NCBI GenBank assembly: GCA_022702705.1
Contig: CM040423.1
Coordinates: forward strand, 41,136,070 to 41,200,069
Length of the DNA stretch: 64,000 nucleotides
Direction of reading: 5' to 3'
From: Papilionanthe hookeriana x Papilionanthe teres
Lineage: Eukaryota > Streptophyta > Magnoliopsida > Asparagales > Orchidaceae
Below are positions 35,669 to 46,314 of this stretch, piece after piece. Every line of letters begins with the position of its first letter. Within the stretch, counting starts at the first letter, position 1. The notes below the pieces were generated by a model. That model was given only the letters and a program-made list of their open reading frames with translations. It was not told where the DNA came from and searched no databases. The translations under genes and the position numbers were made by a program.

Positions 35669-36004
35669 ATGGAAGAAATGCATCAAGAAGGAAAATTAGA
35701 AGGAAACCTACATATAGCAACATTAACCAACAAAACAAATCGATGATGAGATCTTCATTTAGCAAAATTTCATGGAAAAATCTACAGCTTGACCTGATTT
35801 TCCACCACTTAAGCATCAAAAATAGCATTAGGAAGGCCAAAAAAAAATGGAAGAAAGGCATCAATAAGAAAAATGAGGACGAAAAATATACATAATAGCA
35901 TTAACCAACCAAACAAATCAATGATGAGATCTTCCTTTAGCATAATTTCATGAAAGAATCTACAAGTTTACCTGATTTTCTACCACATAAGCATCATAAA
36001 AAGT
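35669..36004. repeat. Imperfect tandem duplication, unit about 178 bp
   Basis: Unit 1 (35669-35846) and unit 2 (35847-36004) both start ATGGAAGAAA and share 'gatgatgagatcttc(a/c)ttt' and 'cctgattttc(c/t)accac' in the same order. Differences are scattered, so the duplication is not recent. Confidence 0.7.
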
Positions 36005-36252
36005 GTTATAACAAGGTTATCTTACAACGAAAATTTCTAGGATGATAAAATAAAATATATGGACACATGTCTGCCAGTGAATTTACAAAACAAAATGCTT
36101 TTACTGGTTTATGGAATGATAATGCATTTAAATCATGCCTCAACTAATGCAAAATCTGCATTTATACGTATATACATCCATATATACATAAATATACATC
36201 TATGAAAACTAAAAATTTTTGTTATGGACATAAAATTAGTATTTAAGATGGG

Positions 36253-36257
36253 CGTCA
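36253..36257. repeat. Probable target-site duplication of D, left copy (CGTCA)
   Basis: CGTCA before the left LTR versus CGCCA (61223-61227) behind the right LTR: four of five bases agree. The LTR start at 36258 was chosen because it leaves TG...CA ends and the usual two-base gap to the PBS on the other side. Confidence 0.55.
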
Positions 36258-36715
36258 TGTTGTGAAAAACGATGACAATAAAGCAAAAAAAGGAACAAGA
36301 AAAAGTCATGAAAAAAATACCAAAGCAACACACAAATTTACTTGGTTCGACAAATTTGTCTGCGTCCAAGGAGCTGCAGAGAATTTTATTACTTCGAGGA
36401 ATTACACTGTTGAGCGCCTCAACGTTTACAAGAAAAATTTCTATTTTTCTTCTCTCCCTTCCTCTCTCTCTCTCTCTCTCTCTATCTATCTTCCTCTTTT
36501 TCTCTCTTAGAGGACTTGGCTTGGCCTTTGGTTGGCTTGGCTTTCTCTAAACCAAAAGAGGCTATTTATAGAAACTAAGAGAATGGTAGGTGGGAGGTAG
36601 ATGAGTGGTAGGAGGGATGTGGTGGTGAGCGTTGGTGGGAAGGTAGGTGAGAGGTAGGTGAGATTCTTAATTAGGAATCTAATTAATGTGGATCAGGTCT
36701 CCACATTATCTAACA
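36258..36715 (-). mobile_element. Element D 3' LTR
   Basis: Matches 60795-61222 along its length: 'tttacttggttcgacaaatt', 'ttattacttcgaggaattac', a (CT)n run and 'ctatttatagaaac'. On the minus strand it begins TGTTAGATAATG and has TATAAATA (36563-36570 on plus) as a promoter candidate. Confidence 0.88.
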
Positions 36716-37002
36716 ATTTTTCCACTTGGAGATTGGGACACTGATTGCATCACCTACTGGCTGCATCATCTACCAACTGTACCGACCTTTTCCTCAAACA
36801 CGATATCCTCCACCTATGCAACTCAAAGCCCCTGTCTTCATGCCAGAAGACCAGCTGAAGTCGAGCACAACTTCAGCTTCTTATGAATAATACCCTCAGT
36901 TGACATATCACTGTCAACATAGCCTTGTACCACCAAGCTCTTTCCTGGGTTACTCTTGTATTTGCTTACAACTACCAGTGCATAAGCAATATCCTGCCCC
37001 TG
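36716..37002 (-). pseudogene. Copia RT/RNase H remnant of D
   Basis: Frame-broken minus-strand pieces keep the copia landmarks ILLMHW and, further on, a GYVDSD motif that fits the start of the RNase H active site. The last bases before the LTR ('atctccaagtgg') fit a copia PPT region. No ORF is left. Confidence 0.5.
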
Positions 37003-37200
37003 CTAAAAGCCTCTTTCAACAAGTCCAGTCTTGTATCTCTTACTGCCACCAAGCACAGTCTTCACCCGGTACATCCACTTGTTGTGCAATGCCTTCTTTC
37101 CTGGTTGAAGTTTCGTCTGTTCCCAAGTCTGATTCCCTAGTAGGGAATTTGTCTCCTCTTTCTTGGTCAGCTTCCACTTGATCGAATTCTCATCTTGCAA
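37003..37200 (-). pseudogene. Copia RT N-terminal remnant of D
   Basis: Encodes TWEQTKLQPGKKALHNKWMY, then VKTVLGGSKRYKTGLVERGF. This is the start of a copia RT (family: W.lv.LP.gkk.i..KWv.k.K). It follows the GAG-pre-integrase region almost directly, so the integrase domain was deleted. Confidence 0.7.
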
Positions 37201-37614
37201 GATTTCTTCATAGCTCTACAGTTCTCCACCATTTGTCTGTACAAGGTTTGATTTTTTGCATTTGGCACTCTGCCACTTTTCAAGAAATTGAACTTCTTCT
37301 GCTTCCCCATAATGCAGTTCTGACTCATGTGTTCAAGCCTACAATGCCACAGATCTCTCGTGTTCTTTGCAACTGTAGTAGCAACAGTGTTGAGTAAATC
37401 AGTAGTCATATATAATGTGTCAGTTTTCTTATCCCGATCCAGTACTAATGTTCCTTTGGTAACCTTCCAGATGTTATCTGAGAACACTACCGAATGGCCA
37501 CCCTCATTGAGCTGCCCAACAGAGATGAGGTTTTTCTTCAACTCAAGAACGTGTCTGACCTTTTGCAAAGTCCATTTGCTCTTGTTAGGGAGTGCAATAT
37601 CAACGTCTCTCATC
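37201..37614 (-). pseudogene. Protease C-terminus and GAG-pre-integrase of D
   Basis: Contains VRHVLELKKNLISVGQLNEG, the copia landmark after the protease, then LWHCRLEHMSQNCI, the GAG-pre-integrase zinc motif region. The ORF seems to start at 37634, but its first codons come from C's LTR. The upstream half of the protease lies beyond C at 59828-60013. Confidence 0.82.
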
Positions 37615-37619
37615 CCCAC
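37615..37619. repeat. Target-site duplication CCCAC of C, left copy
   Basis: CCCAC precedes C's left LTR and recurs at 59823-59827 behind the right LTR; a perfect match. Confidence 0.93.
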
Positions 37620-39097
37620 TGACCCGACCCGCAATTACGCAGTAAATTAACTTCCAAAAGATGGTAAAAAACTTGACCCGATTTATAAATAGCAGCTAGT
37701 GTGCAAAAACTTAAATGATATAAAAAATGGAAATTATTTTACACACTAGGGGCACTACGCAAGTGTACGTATCGTTTCAAGTAATATAGAGTTTTCTTTA
37801 AAAACCCCAGTATCGATCCCACAATGAGGTGAAGTAAGAGGTCTTTAGTCAAATTCTAGTCTACTACTAATAGTCCTTAGTTTGGAATGTCGATTAAAAT
37901 TGTGTTTTATCTAGCAACTACTCCTAAATACAAGAGTTAAATGTATCAGTAACTATAACTAAATACAAATAATAATTCTAAAGATAACCCTTTTTGGATG
38001 AGTTGGTTTGGAGAATTTTGAGATATTAAAAACTACTATTCTTTTGTAATTAAATAGATAATGTATAGGAATGAGATGCATTTAATATTGTATGTGCCAA
38101 ATAGGAGCAATCATATTCTTTACCCTTTGGTCCAGGCATAAAGAACATTGACTAATCCTATGCTTGGTTACTGAATCTGCTGCTAGGCTGGGAGGATACC
38201 GGCTCTCACTTTGGAGCTCCCACATTCCCCTCGCCTAAGGGCTAACAATCTACACTTCAGCATCCAAACGATAGTACCGAATTGAGGATTTTAGCCTGTC
38301 ACTCTAAAATCTCCAATTCTACGCCCGATTAATATTATTTCCCTATTTATTTGCATTCAATCCCCATGAACTTCACCATCCATGGAATTTCAATGTGGTT
38401 CCACTTTGTTGAGAATTACACCGCCCATTTAGGACAATGCAATTACAACGAATTTTAACACTACAATGGGCCCTTATTGCAATGTAAATGAAGTGCAAGT
38501 AAAAACCATCACATTTATAATTAAAATATCTTTTAGCAAGCATCCCAATATCCTAATCATGAATCCTACTCATCGCAAAAGAAAAGTAAAATGAAAAGAA
38601 TGACATAATCGTCTCATGCCACTATTTCCAAAAACGAAGAAAGAATAAGAGAGATGTGTCACAAAGCACGAAGAAAACACAATGAAAACTTCATTAAACC
38701 AAAACAAATCCACTAGGTAATTGTTTACAAAATTATAAAATAATGAAGAATAATACTTAGTTTTTTCCCTTTGAAAGAAAGAGGAAGATCTCTCCCATAA
38801 AGTCTCCCAGCGATCCATGCAATGCTAGCGAAATCTCTTACAAATTCTCTCAAAATCTCCTCTCCAATCTCTCCAAAAGGGTAGAAATCTACATTTCTAC
38901 TCTTAATCTAAGAATCCTAAACATTCCTCAAAGTTTTTCTCCACTTTTTTCTCTAAAATTCCTCCCTTTTCTAACCTATATTCACCATTTTAAAGAGTAT
39001 GGACGAAGTTTGAAGAGTTTCATTAAGCACCCCTTCGAAAAAACGTCCAAATACGTCGAATTTAGGCCAAAAACCGCCAAAAGTCGGTCCAGAACCT

Positions 39098-39216
39098 TCC
39101 GGGCGCCGTCGGCGGGTTCGAGCTCGCTGTCGGCGAGCTTTTCGAGCACTTTTTGGTGTTTTCTAGAAAATCTCGCCGTCGGCGAGATCGTGGCCGCCGT
39201 CGGCGAGCAGGCTCTG
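39098..39216 (-). promoter_or_regulatory. GC-rich dyad block in C's LTR
   Basis: Repeats of GCCGTCGGCGAG, with CTCGCCGTCGGCGAG a near-perfect palindrome. The right LTR has the same block (59325-59440) with some CG to CA/TG changes, as expected from methylated CpG decay. On the minus strand a TTTAAAA sequence follows about 100 nt downstream. It resembles in kind, not in sequence, the motifs of A and B. Confidence 0.45.
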
Positions 39217-39339
39217 CGCAGCTCCACCATTTTGCTCCGTTTGGCTCCGTTTTAGCTCTGATACGCCTCGTTTCAGTTGTGTTGCGTTCGTAACAGATAG
39301 CCCTACAAAATAAGCATAAAAACAACCTTTCTTTAAAGT

Positions 39340-39344
39340 GTAAT
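39340..39344. repeat. Target-site duplication GTAAT of B, left copy
   Basis: GTAAT before B's 5' LTR recurs at 52256-52260 behind its 3' LTR. The uninterrupted C LTR at 59550 shows the same site once ('agtgtaatctcattc'), which proves the empty-site structure. Confidence 0.95.
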
Positions 39345-39528
39345 TGATCTATAAAAAAATACCTATTTCTTTATGTCTTAATTCTTATTAATTTCTAAGG
39401 ATATTATGCTTTAATGAAAGGTATTTTTGTGTTTTTGGATGTAGGTAATGTAAAAAGGTCCAAGAAGGAAAAAGGAGCAAAAAGGAGCAAAAATGTAGCA
39501 AAATAACAAAAGTATAAAAAAATATGGC

Positions 39529-39769
39529 CTGGCGCCTAAGCGCCAGACTCGATACAAAAACTGTCAAGTTTTTTACAACGTTTGGTCAGTTATTTTGACG
39601 AAGTGAGCAGTTATTGGACATTCTAGAAGGCTGACAGTTGTTCCTTGATAATAGGACATGTGATACATTGCATTTGGACGCTCCAAAACGGTTTTAATCG
39701 CGAAGAGGTGCGAGCCGAAGTGAAGAGGTGCGAAGAAGCGGACGCGGTGTCCGGCGACTAGGCGCCAGA
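39529..39769 (+). promoter_or_regulatory. GGCGCC dyad motifs upstream of the TATA box, B 5' LTR
   Basis: Single units at 39529-39547 (CTGGCGCCTAAGCGCCAGA) and 39751-39769. The 3' LTR has two units at each site (50670-50710 and 50914-50953). The consensus CTGGCGCCTAGGCGCCAG is its own reverse complement. Position upstream of the TATA box suggests a promoter element; this is inferred. Confidence 0.5.
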
Positions 39770-39839
39770 CCGACCTTCTAGAAGATTCATTGAATGTGGA
39801 CATGTTTTGAAGAGGTGCCTCAAGGCAACCCTTGAAGCC

Positions 39840-39847
39840 TATAAATA
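39840..39847 (+). promoter_or_regulatory. TATA box, B 5' LTR
   Basis: TATAAATA in 'gcctataaatagaggtcc', also in the 3' LTR at 51024-51031. It is the best promoter candidate of the element. Confidence 0.75.
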
Positions 39848-40002
39848 GAGGTCCATTTCTTCAGAAAATGTGCCCCTCCCATTGAACCCCTTTCTCTTAT
39901 CAACTTTAGGATCTATCATCCTTAGCGAGAGAATTAGAGAGAGAAATTTAGGGCCACTTTTGTTTAAGTTTAGTGAGTTTATTTTCAAGTTATTGCATCT
40001 TA

Positions 40003-40040
40003 CTTCAGCATCTTATCTAAACTTTATTAAGATGCTGAAG
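40003..40040 (+). repeat. Hairpin and local duplication specific to B's 5' LTR
   Basis: CTTCAGCATCTTA and TAAGATGCTGAAG form a 13 bp inverted repeat. On both sides stands the same 'agtttagtgagttta' stretch (39968 and 40039). The 3' LTR lacks this structure. It looks like a copying error during reverse transcription or a later repair event. Confidence 0.65.
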
Positions 40041-40983
40041 TTTAGTGAGTTTATTTTCAAGTTATGAAGAGATAGATAAGATAATATAAAGATTTGATGG
40101 AGAAATAAAATTCAAAATATTTTCAAAACATTGTGATGACATTAATACCTGATCTTACTTTACTTTTTAAATTGGTCATTTGAATTATTAAAACCTATTG
40201 AAGAGTTTTGAAACCTTGAAGGAGAAGAACTCTTAACTTGTAAATGTCACATGAATCCTTGGGTAGTCGAAGGCCATGTGCGGGCTATTCATGGTGAAGT
40301 GCAAATAAATAGGAAGATAAGATTTAAAGGGCGTAGAATTGATAAGTTTTTAGAGTGACAGACTAAATTCTTATAATTTGATTTATAGACTAAGAAAGGG
40401 TCACTAGTAGGGCCGACCATAACCACCCTTGGACATATAAAAGTGTGAGCCTAGATTAACCCATTCTACTAACAATACATCCGGACCTATTCTATAAATT
40501 AGTCAATGTTCTTTGCGACTGGATCAAAGGGTAAAGAATAGGAATGCTTCTATTTGGCACAATACCATAAATTAAATTCTCCAACGAATATTAAATTATC
40601 TTAGAAATCTTAGATTAATTGAAGGAAAGAAAGTTGTTTATTTTATATAGAATTCATAAAATCATTTTCTTATTATTGTTTTCTTTATTTGCATCTAGTA
40701 AATTAATAGTAATTTATAATCAAATTAAAAGATAAAATAAAAATATTTTTACTATTTTATTTTTCTCTATAAATCTTCCCTGTGGGATCGATACTGGGGT
40801 CTTTGTTTAAAAACCCTATATTACTTGAAACGATGTGTATACTTGCGTAGTACCTCTAGTGTGTAAAAATATTTTCTAATTATTAATTTTATACACTAGC
40901 CGCTATTTATAAATTGAGTCAAAGCTTTTGGCTATCTTTTGGAAGCAATCATTACTGCGTTATTTGAGGTCGGGTCAAGTTTT

Positions 40984-41001
40984 TGGCGCTGTTACCGGGG
41001 A
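40984..41001 (+). other. Primer-binding site of B
   Basis: TGGCGCTGTTACCGGGGA, five bases behind the LTR, is close to the tRNA-Asp-type PBS of Athila elements. Two of its positions differ from TGGCGCCGTTGCCGGGGA by C-to-T or G-to-A changes. Confidence 0.85.
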
Positions 41002-41052
41002 ATCGAAGAAAGAAATAGAATAGTTTAAATTTTATATTTTATTCCTTGTTTT

Positions 41053-42673
41053 ATGCAAAGAATTGGTTCTAAAGGATTAATACCTTTAGATTCTGAATTG
41101 GAAAGAACAATTAGAAAATTTAAAAAGAGAAAACAAATTCAAATATTTCAAGAAATGGCTACTTTACAAAATCCAATTGAACTTAATGATCAAAATGTTT
41201 ATAAACCATTAAGGGATTATGCTAACCCTACGAGTTGATGAACTTCATAGTAGTATTCAAATACCCACTTGTAGATGCTAATTCTTTTGAACTTAAATCG
41301 TCTATTATTCAAATGGTGCAAAACAATCAATTTGGTGGATCACGAAATGAGGATCCAAATTTACATCTTGTTAGTTTTTTAGAACTTTGTGCTACCTTTA
41401 AATATAACAATGTTTCTGATGATGCTATTAGACTTAGACTCTTTCTTTTTTCTTTAAGAGATAAAGCAAAGATGTGGTTAAACTCATTAGTGATTGGTTC
41501 TATTAAAACATGGGCTGAAATGGCACAAAAATTTCTTGCTAAATATTTTCCTCCTTCTAAAACTGCTAAATTAAGAAATGATATTACTTCATTTAGTCAA
41601 TTTGACGGGGAGACAATATATGAAACTTGGGAAAGATTTAAAGAACTATTAAGAAAATGTCCTCATCATGCTTTACCTGATTGGTTGATTATTCAAACAT
41701 TTTATAATGGATTAATTGGATCTTGAAAATCAATTATTGATGTTCTTTGTTGGAGGTTCTTTAATGTCTAAATCATTTGAAGAAGCTTACACTTTAATTG
41801 AAGAAATGGCTAATAATAATTTCCAATGGCCTTCCGAAAGGATTAATCCTAAAAAGATGGCCAGTATTCAAGATAATGAAGCCTTTTCTATCTTAGCTTC
41901 ACAAGTTGCGAGCAATGTCTAAGAAATTAGATAATTGTGCAATTAATATTTCGCATAATAACTCTGCTAATATTGAAGATTCTCAAACTATTGAAACTTT
42001 ACAAGCTATTGCAAGTAAAAATAATCCTTATTCAAATTATTATAATCTTGGGTGGAAAAATTATCCTAATTTTAACTGGAATAATTCACAACAACAATGG
42101 GGTAATAATCAATCTCATCACACTGGAAATTGGAATAATCAAGTTAATTCAAATTATAAACCTCCTGGATTTAATAATCAACGGAAAAAGTTATCGATAG
42201 AAGAATTAATTATGCAAATGAATAATTAATTACAAAATCAAAATACTGATATTCATAATATTGAAAATCAAATGGGGCAAATTGCTACTTTAATTAATAA
42301 CAGACCTATAGGAACACTTCCTAGTAATGTTGAAATCAATCCAAAGGAAACTGGAAAAGAACATGAACAAGTTAAAGCTGTGCAACTTAGAAGTGGAAAA
42401 GAATTAAAAGAAAGATTGCAGAATGAAATTGAAAAAGAGATTGAGGTTGAGGAGATTGAAAAACCTAAAGAAACTCTCTCTCCTAGTCAAGATCGGTACG
42501 TTATACTCGTTAATGTGGAAGTTGAAAAACCACCACCACCTTTTCCTCAAAGACTTAAACGGCGAAACTTGATCATCAATTTTCTAAGTTCTTTGAAATT
42601 TTTAAGAAACTTATTATTAACATACCTTTTGCTGAAGCTTTGGAACAAATGCCAACTTACGCAAAATTTATGA
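41053..42673 (+). pseudogene. Gag of element B (broken)
   Basis: Starts at ATG 41053 (MQRIGSKGLIPLDSE), matching the gag start of C (MRNKGSTGLVSYDPE). The core lies in the next frame, 41235-41726: LRLFLFSLRDKAKMWLNSL, then WERFKELLRKCPHHALPDWL. Further frames carry the C-terminal part: 41716-41922, 41906-42229 (Asn/Gln-rich, WNNSQQQWGNNQ) and 42272-42673. At least three frameshifts and stops interrupt it. No zinc knuckle is evident, as is common in Athila gag. Confidence 0.85.
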
Positions 42674-42700
42674 AGGATATTTTAAGCAAAAAATGAAAAT

Positions 42701-43633
42701 TTGAAGCTTTTGAAAGCTGTTGCATTAAGTGAAGAATGCGGTGCGATAATTCAAAAGAAATTACCTGAAAAGCTTAAGGATCCTGGAAGTTTCACTATAC
42801 CCTATGCTATTGGAGAAAAATTTTGCGGAAAAGCTTTATGTGATTTAGGAGCAAGTATTAATCTCATGTCATTTTCTATCTTTCGAAGATTGGATTTAGG
42901 AGATATTACTCCCACCACTGTAACTCTTCAGTTAGCTGATAGATCTATCACTTATCCTAAAGGAGTTATAGAGGATGTCCCTGTTAAAGTGGATAAATTT
43001 ATCTTCCCTGTAGATTTCATAGTACTTGACATGGAAGAAGATAAAGAGATACGTATTATTTTAGGAAGACCTTTTCTAGCTACTGGACGAGCTATGATTG
43101 ATGTGCAAAAAGGAGAATTAACCATGAGAGTTAATGATCAAGAAATTAAATTCAATGTTCTTAAATCAATGAAGTACCCTGATAAAGAAAAATGTTATCG
43201 AATGGATATAATTGATTATTTAATTGAAAAAAATTATCAAGAAAAATGTAAAGTTATTTCTGAAGAAAAATTTGAACTTTTAACTGATGAAGATGAAGTA
43301 GTAGAAGAAGAAGAGACTCATTTTATTAAAGATAATTGGGAAACTTTAGACATAACTCAAAATGATATACTTTTACCCTCAATTAAAAAAGAACATGAAC
43401 TGGAATTAAAAATGTTACCTTCCCATTTAAAATATGTGTTTCTTGGAAATTCGTTAACTTTACCTGTTATTATTTCTTCTAAACTGAGTAAAGATCAAGA
43501 AGAAAAATTACTAGGTGTGTTAAAAAATTATAAGAAAGCTTTTGGTTGGACTATTGCTGATATAAGAGGAATAAGCCCTTCCATTTGCATGAATAGAATT
43601 TTAATGGAAGAAAATTTTAAACCTACGATATAA
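42701..43633 (+). CDS. Protease region of element B
   Basis: 310 codons open. The active-site loop is CDLGASINLM (Asp at about residue 48), the Athila form with DLG in place of DTG. Downstream landmarks are VDFIVLDMEEDKEIRIILGR and PFLATGRAMIDV. The C-terminal 130 residues are an acidic linker toward RT. A stop at 43631 separates it from RT, which continues in the same frame from 43658, so the polyprotein is interrupted by a single stop here. The start given is an internal methionine; upstream gag sequence is in another frame. Confidence 0.85.
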   Translation: MKLLKAVALSEECGAIIQKKLPEKLKDPGSFTIPYAIGEKFCGKALCDLGASINLMSFSIFRRLDLGDITPTTVTLQLADRSITYPKGVIEDVPVKVDKFIFPVDFIVLDMEEDKEIRIILGRPFLATGRAMIDVQKGELTMRVNDQEIKFNVLKSMKYPDKEKCYRMDIIDYLIEKNYQEKCKVISEEKFELLTDEDEVVEEEETHFIKDNWETLDITQNDILLPSIKKEHELELKMLPSHLKYVFLGNSLTLPVIISSKLSKDQEEKLLGVLKNYKKAFGWTIADIRGISPSICMNRILMEENFKPTI

Positions 43634-43657
43634 TCACAAAGAAGATTAAATCCTATC

Positions 43658-44404
43658 ATGAAAGAGGTTGTTAAAAAAGAAATTATTAAGTGGTTAGATG
43701 CTGGTATTATTTATCCTATTTCGGATAGTCAATGGGTAAGTCCTATTCATTATATTCCGAAGAAAGGAGGTGTAAATGTCATTGTTAATGATAAAAATGA
43801 ACTTATTCCTACAAGACAAGTTACTGGATGGCGAATTTGTATTGACTATAGGAAACTAAATAAAGCCACTAGAAAGGATCATTTTCCTTTACCTTTCTTG
43901 GATCAAATGCTCGATAAATTAGCTTGGACACTCATATTTCTATTTTACGGATGGATATTACGGTTATCATCGATTACTTATTGCTCCCGAGGATCAGAAA
44001 AGACAACTTTTACAAGTCCTTATGGAACATTTGCTTTTAGAAGAATGTCTTTTGGTTTATGTAATGCACCTGCAACTTTTCGAAGATGTATGATGTCAAT
44101 ATTTTGTGATTTGATTGACAAAGGAATTGAAATATTCATGGACGATTTTTCAGTCTTTGGAACTTCTTTTGAATCTTGTTTGGAAAACATAGCCAAAGTT
44201 ACGAAAAGATGCGAAGAAACAAATTTAGTTCTTAAGCGGGAAAAATGTCGATTCATGGTCACAAAAGGCATTGTACTTGGTCACAAAGTATCACGAAAAG
44301 GGATGGAAGTAGATCGAGCAAAAGTGAAAATTATTGCTGAATTGCAATCACCTACTACTCATTATCGATGTGAGAAGTTTTTTAGGTCATGCTGGATTTT
44401 ATAG
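43658..44404 (+). pseudogene. Reverse transcriptase of element B (frameshifted inside)
   Basis: Fingers and palm of a Ty3/gypsy RT: VVKKEIIKWLDAGIIYPISD, WRICIDYRKLNKATRKDHFP, FGLCNAPATFRRCM and the catalytic FMDD box (44137-44148). Between about 43920 and 43985 the residues do not fit the family, but another frame does. Two compensating indels therefore replace some 20 residues next to the first catalytic aspartate region. The frame leaves the family again near 44360. Confidence 0.88.
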
Positions 44405-44931
44405 AAGATATATAAATGATTTTTCTAAAATTGCTAAACCTCTTTGTCATTTATTAGAAAAAGATCTACAATTTGAATTTAATAAAGAATGTATTAATGC
44501 TTTTAATATTCTAAAAGAAAAATTAATAACTGCACCTATCATTGTTGCACCTGACTGGAATAAATCTTTTGAATTAATGTGTGATGCAAGTGATTTTGCA
44601 ATTGGAGCCGTATTAGGACAAAAATATGATAAAGTTTTCAAAGTTGTATATTATGCTAGTAAAACTCTCAACTGAAACATAAAGAAATTACACTACCACC
44701 GAGAAAGAGCTTCTAGCTATAAGTATATGCCTTTGATAAATTTAGACCTTATCTTCTTGGTACTAAATGCATAGTTCATACTCGATCATTCTCGCTATTA
44801 AATATCTAACATCTAAGAAGGATTCTAAACATAGACTTATAAGATGGGTTTTACTTCTACAAGAATTTGATTTTCAAATAGTAGATAGAAAAGGAACTGA
44901 AAACCAAATTGCTGATCATTTGTCTAGAATT
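44334..44931 (+). pseudogene. RT connection and RNase H of element B (broken)
   Basis: 44334-44675 has the connection (VRSFLGHAGFYRRYINDFSK) and the RNase H start (FELMCDASDFAIGAVLGQ) with its first catalytic Asp. After a frame break at about 44675-44767 the domain ends with AIKYLTSKKDSKHRLIRW and IADHLSRI. At least two frameshifts are present. Confidence 0.85.
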
Positions 44932-46302
44932 AAAAATGATATTATTTCGGAAGAAAATATAAATGAGAAATTCCCTGATGAATCTTTATATATTATTCAA
45001 AGATACAAAACACCTTGGTATGTTGATATTGTTAATTATTTAGTTAGCAATATTTTTCCTTATGACTTGAATAACAAATTTATTAAGAAATTTAAATATG
45101 ATGCTAAATCTTATATTTGGGAAGAACCTCATTTATTTAAAATTGGTAAAGATTCTATGATTCGAAGATGTGTACCTTATGAGGAAACTTTTGCTATTAT
45201 TCAAAAATGTCATGATTCGATTTTGGAGGACACTTTGGCATATATAAAACTGCATTTAAAATTTTAAATTCTGGATTTTATTGGCCTACCTTATTTAAAG
45301 ATGTGAGACAATATGTGAAAACATGCGATCGATGTCAAAGGATGGGAAATATATCTAGGAAAGATGAAATGCCTTTAAACTATATATTGGAAGTTGAAAT
45401 TTTTGATATATGGGGATTAGACTTTATGGGACCATTTGTTCCATCATCTGGAAAAATTTATATTTTATTAGTAGTTGATTATGTTTCAAAGTGGATTGAA
45501 GCTGTTGCTTTACCAAACTATGATTCCAAAAGTGTTTCAAAATTTTTAAAGAAAATGATATTTTCAAGATTTGGAATGCCTAAGGTAATTATCACTGATG
45601 GTGGAAGTCATTTCAGGAATATAAGAATTCAATCATTAATACAAAAATTTGGAATCAAACATAAAATTGCAATCGCTTATCACCCTCAAACTAGTGGAAT
45701 GGCTGAAGTATCAAACAGAGAAATTAAAAGAATTTTAGAAAAGACTGTTAATCCTAAAAGAACCGATTGGGTTGATAGACTTGATTCCGCATTACGGGCT
45801 TATAGAACGACTTATAAGACACCAATCGAATGTCACCTTACCGGTTAATTTATGGTAAACATTGTCACTTACTCTGTAGAACTTGAACATAAAGCTTATT
45901 GGGCGATAAAGGAGTTTAATTTTAATTTGAATAAAGCAGGAGAAAAACGATTATTACAACTAAATGAGATGGAAGAAATTAGAAATGAATCGTATGAAAA
46001 TGCGAGAATTTATAAAGAGAAAATGAAGATGTTGCATGATAAGAGAATTTCAGGAAAAATTTTTGAGACTGGACAAAAAAGTATTACTGTTTAATTCTCG
46101 TTTAAGACTTTTTCCTGGAAAATTAAGATCTAAATGGATTGGACCCTATTTAGTTGAGAAAGTATACCATTATGGAGTTGTGGATATAAAAGATCCCAAA
46201 ACAGGAAAAATTTTTAAAGTAAATGGATTAAGATTGAAGCCTTATTTGGGAGATATTAAGAAGATTTATAAAGAGGCTTATGAATTGAGTCAACCTGATT
46301 AA
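44932..46302 (+). pseudogene. Integrase of element B (broken)
   Basis: The zinc region is split: the histidine half is near 45200-45260 and the CX2C half (CDRC) is at 45324-45335. The core in 45303-45848 has all catalytic residues: D40 (GLDFMGP), D99 (ITDGGSHF) and E135 (GMAEVSN), with D35E spacing. A stop at 45846-45848 follows. The C-terminal domain continues at 45852-46094 and, after a frameshift, at 46036-46302 ([20 protein letters not shown]). Complete in content but not in frame. Confidence 0.88.
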
Positions 46303-46314
46303 AGATTTACTTAA

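Larger units (their letters stand above)
35329..36257. other. AT-rich intergenic stretch left of D
   Basis: No gene was recognised. It contains the tandem duplication 35669-36004. ORFs here (35652-35864 minus, 36133-36369 minus) fall on duplicated or AT-rich DNA. Confidence 0.5.
37620..39344 (-). mobile_element. Element C 3' LTR, part 1 (split by B)
   Basis: Starts TGACCCGACC on plus and matches 57849-59568 closely throughout. It includes a GC-rich dyad block at 39098-39216 and ends at the GTAAT duplicated by B. The continuation is 52261-52510. ORFs seen here in the 59 kb copy as well (39010-39255) are paired shadows of the GC block and are not called as genes. Confidence 0.92.
39345..40978 (+). 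mobile_element. Element B 5' LTR
   Basis: TGATCTATAAA...GGTCGGGTCA. It agrees closely with the 3' LTR except for three places. Two motif units are missing near 39529 and 39751. The stretch 39993-40063 is a repeat-plus-hairpin where the 3' LTR has about 170 bp of different sequence. Confidence 0.93.

Noticed and set aside
36262..36550. Two overlapping ORFs with Ser/Leu runs
   Set aside because: They translate the (CT)n run of D's LTR on the strand opposite to the element.
39010..39255. 81-codon ORF, also present at 59236-59481
   Set aside because: Conserved only because both lie in the two LTRs of C; the opposite strand is open too, as expected for GC-rich DNA.
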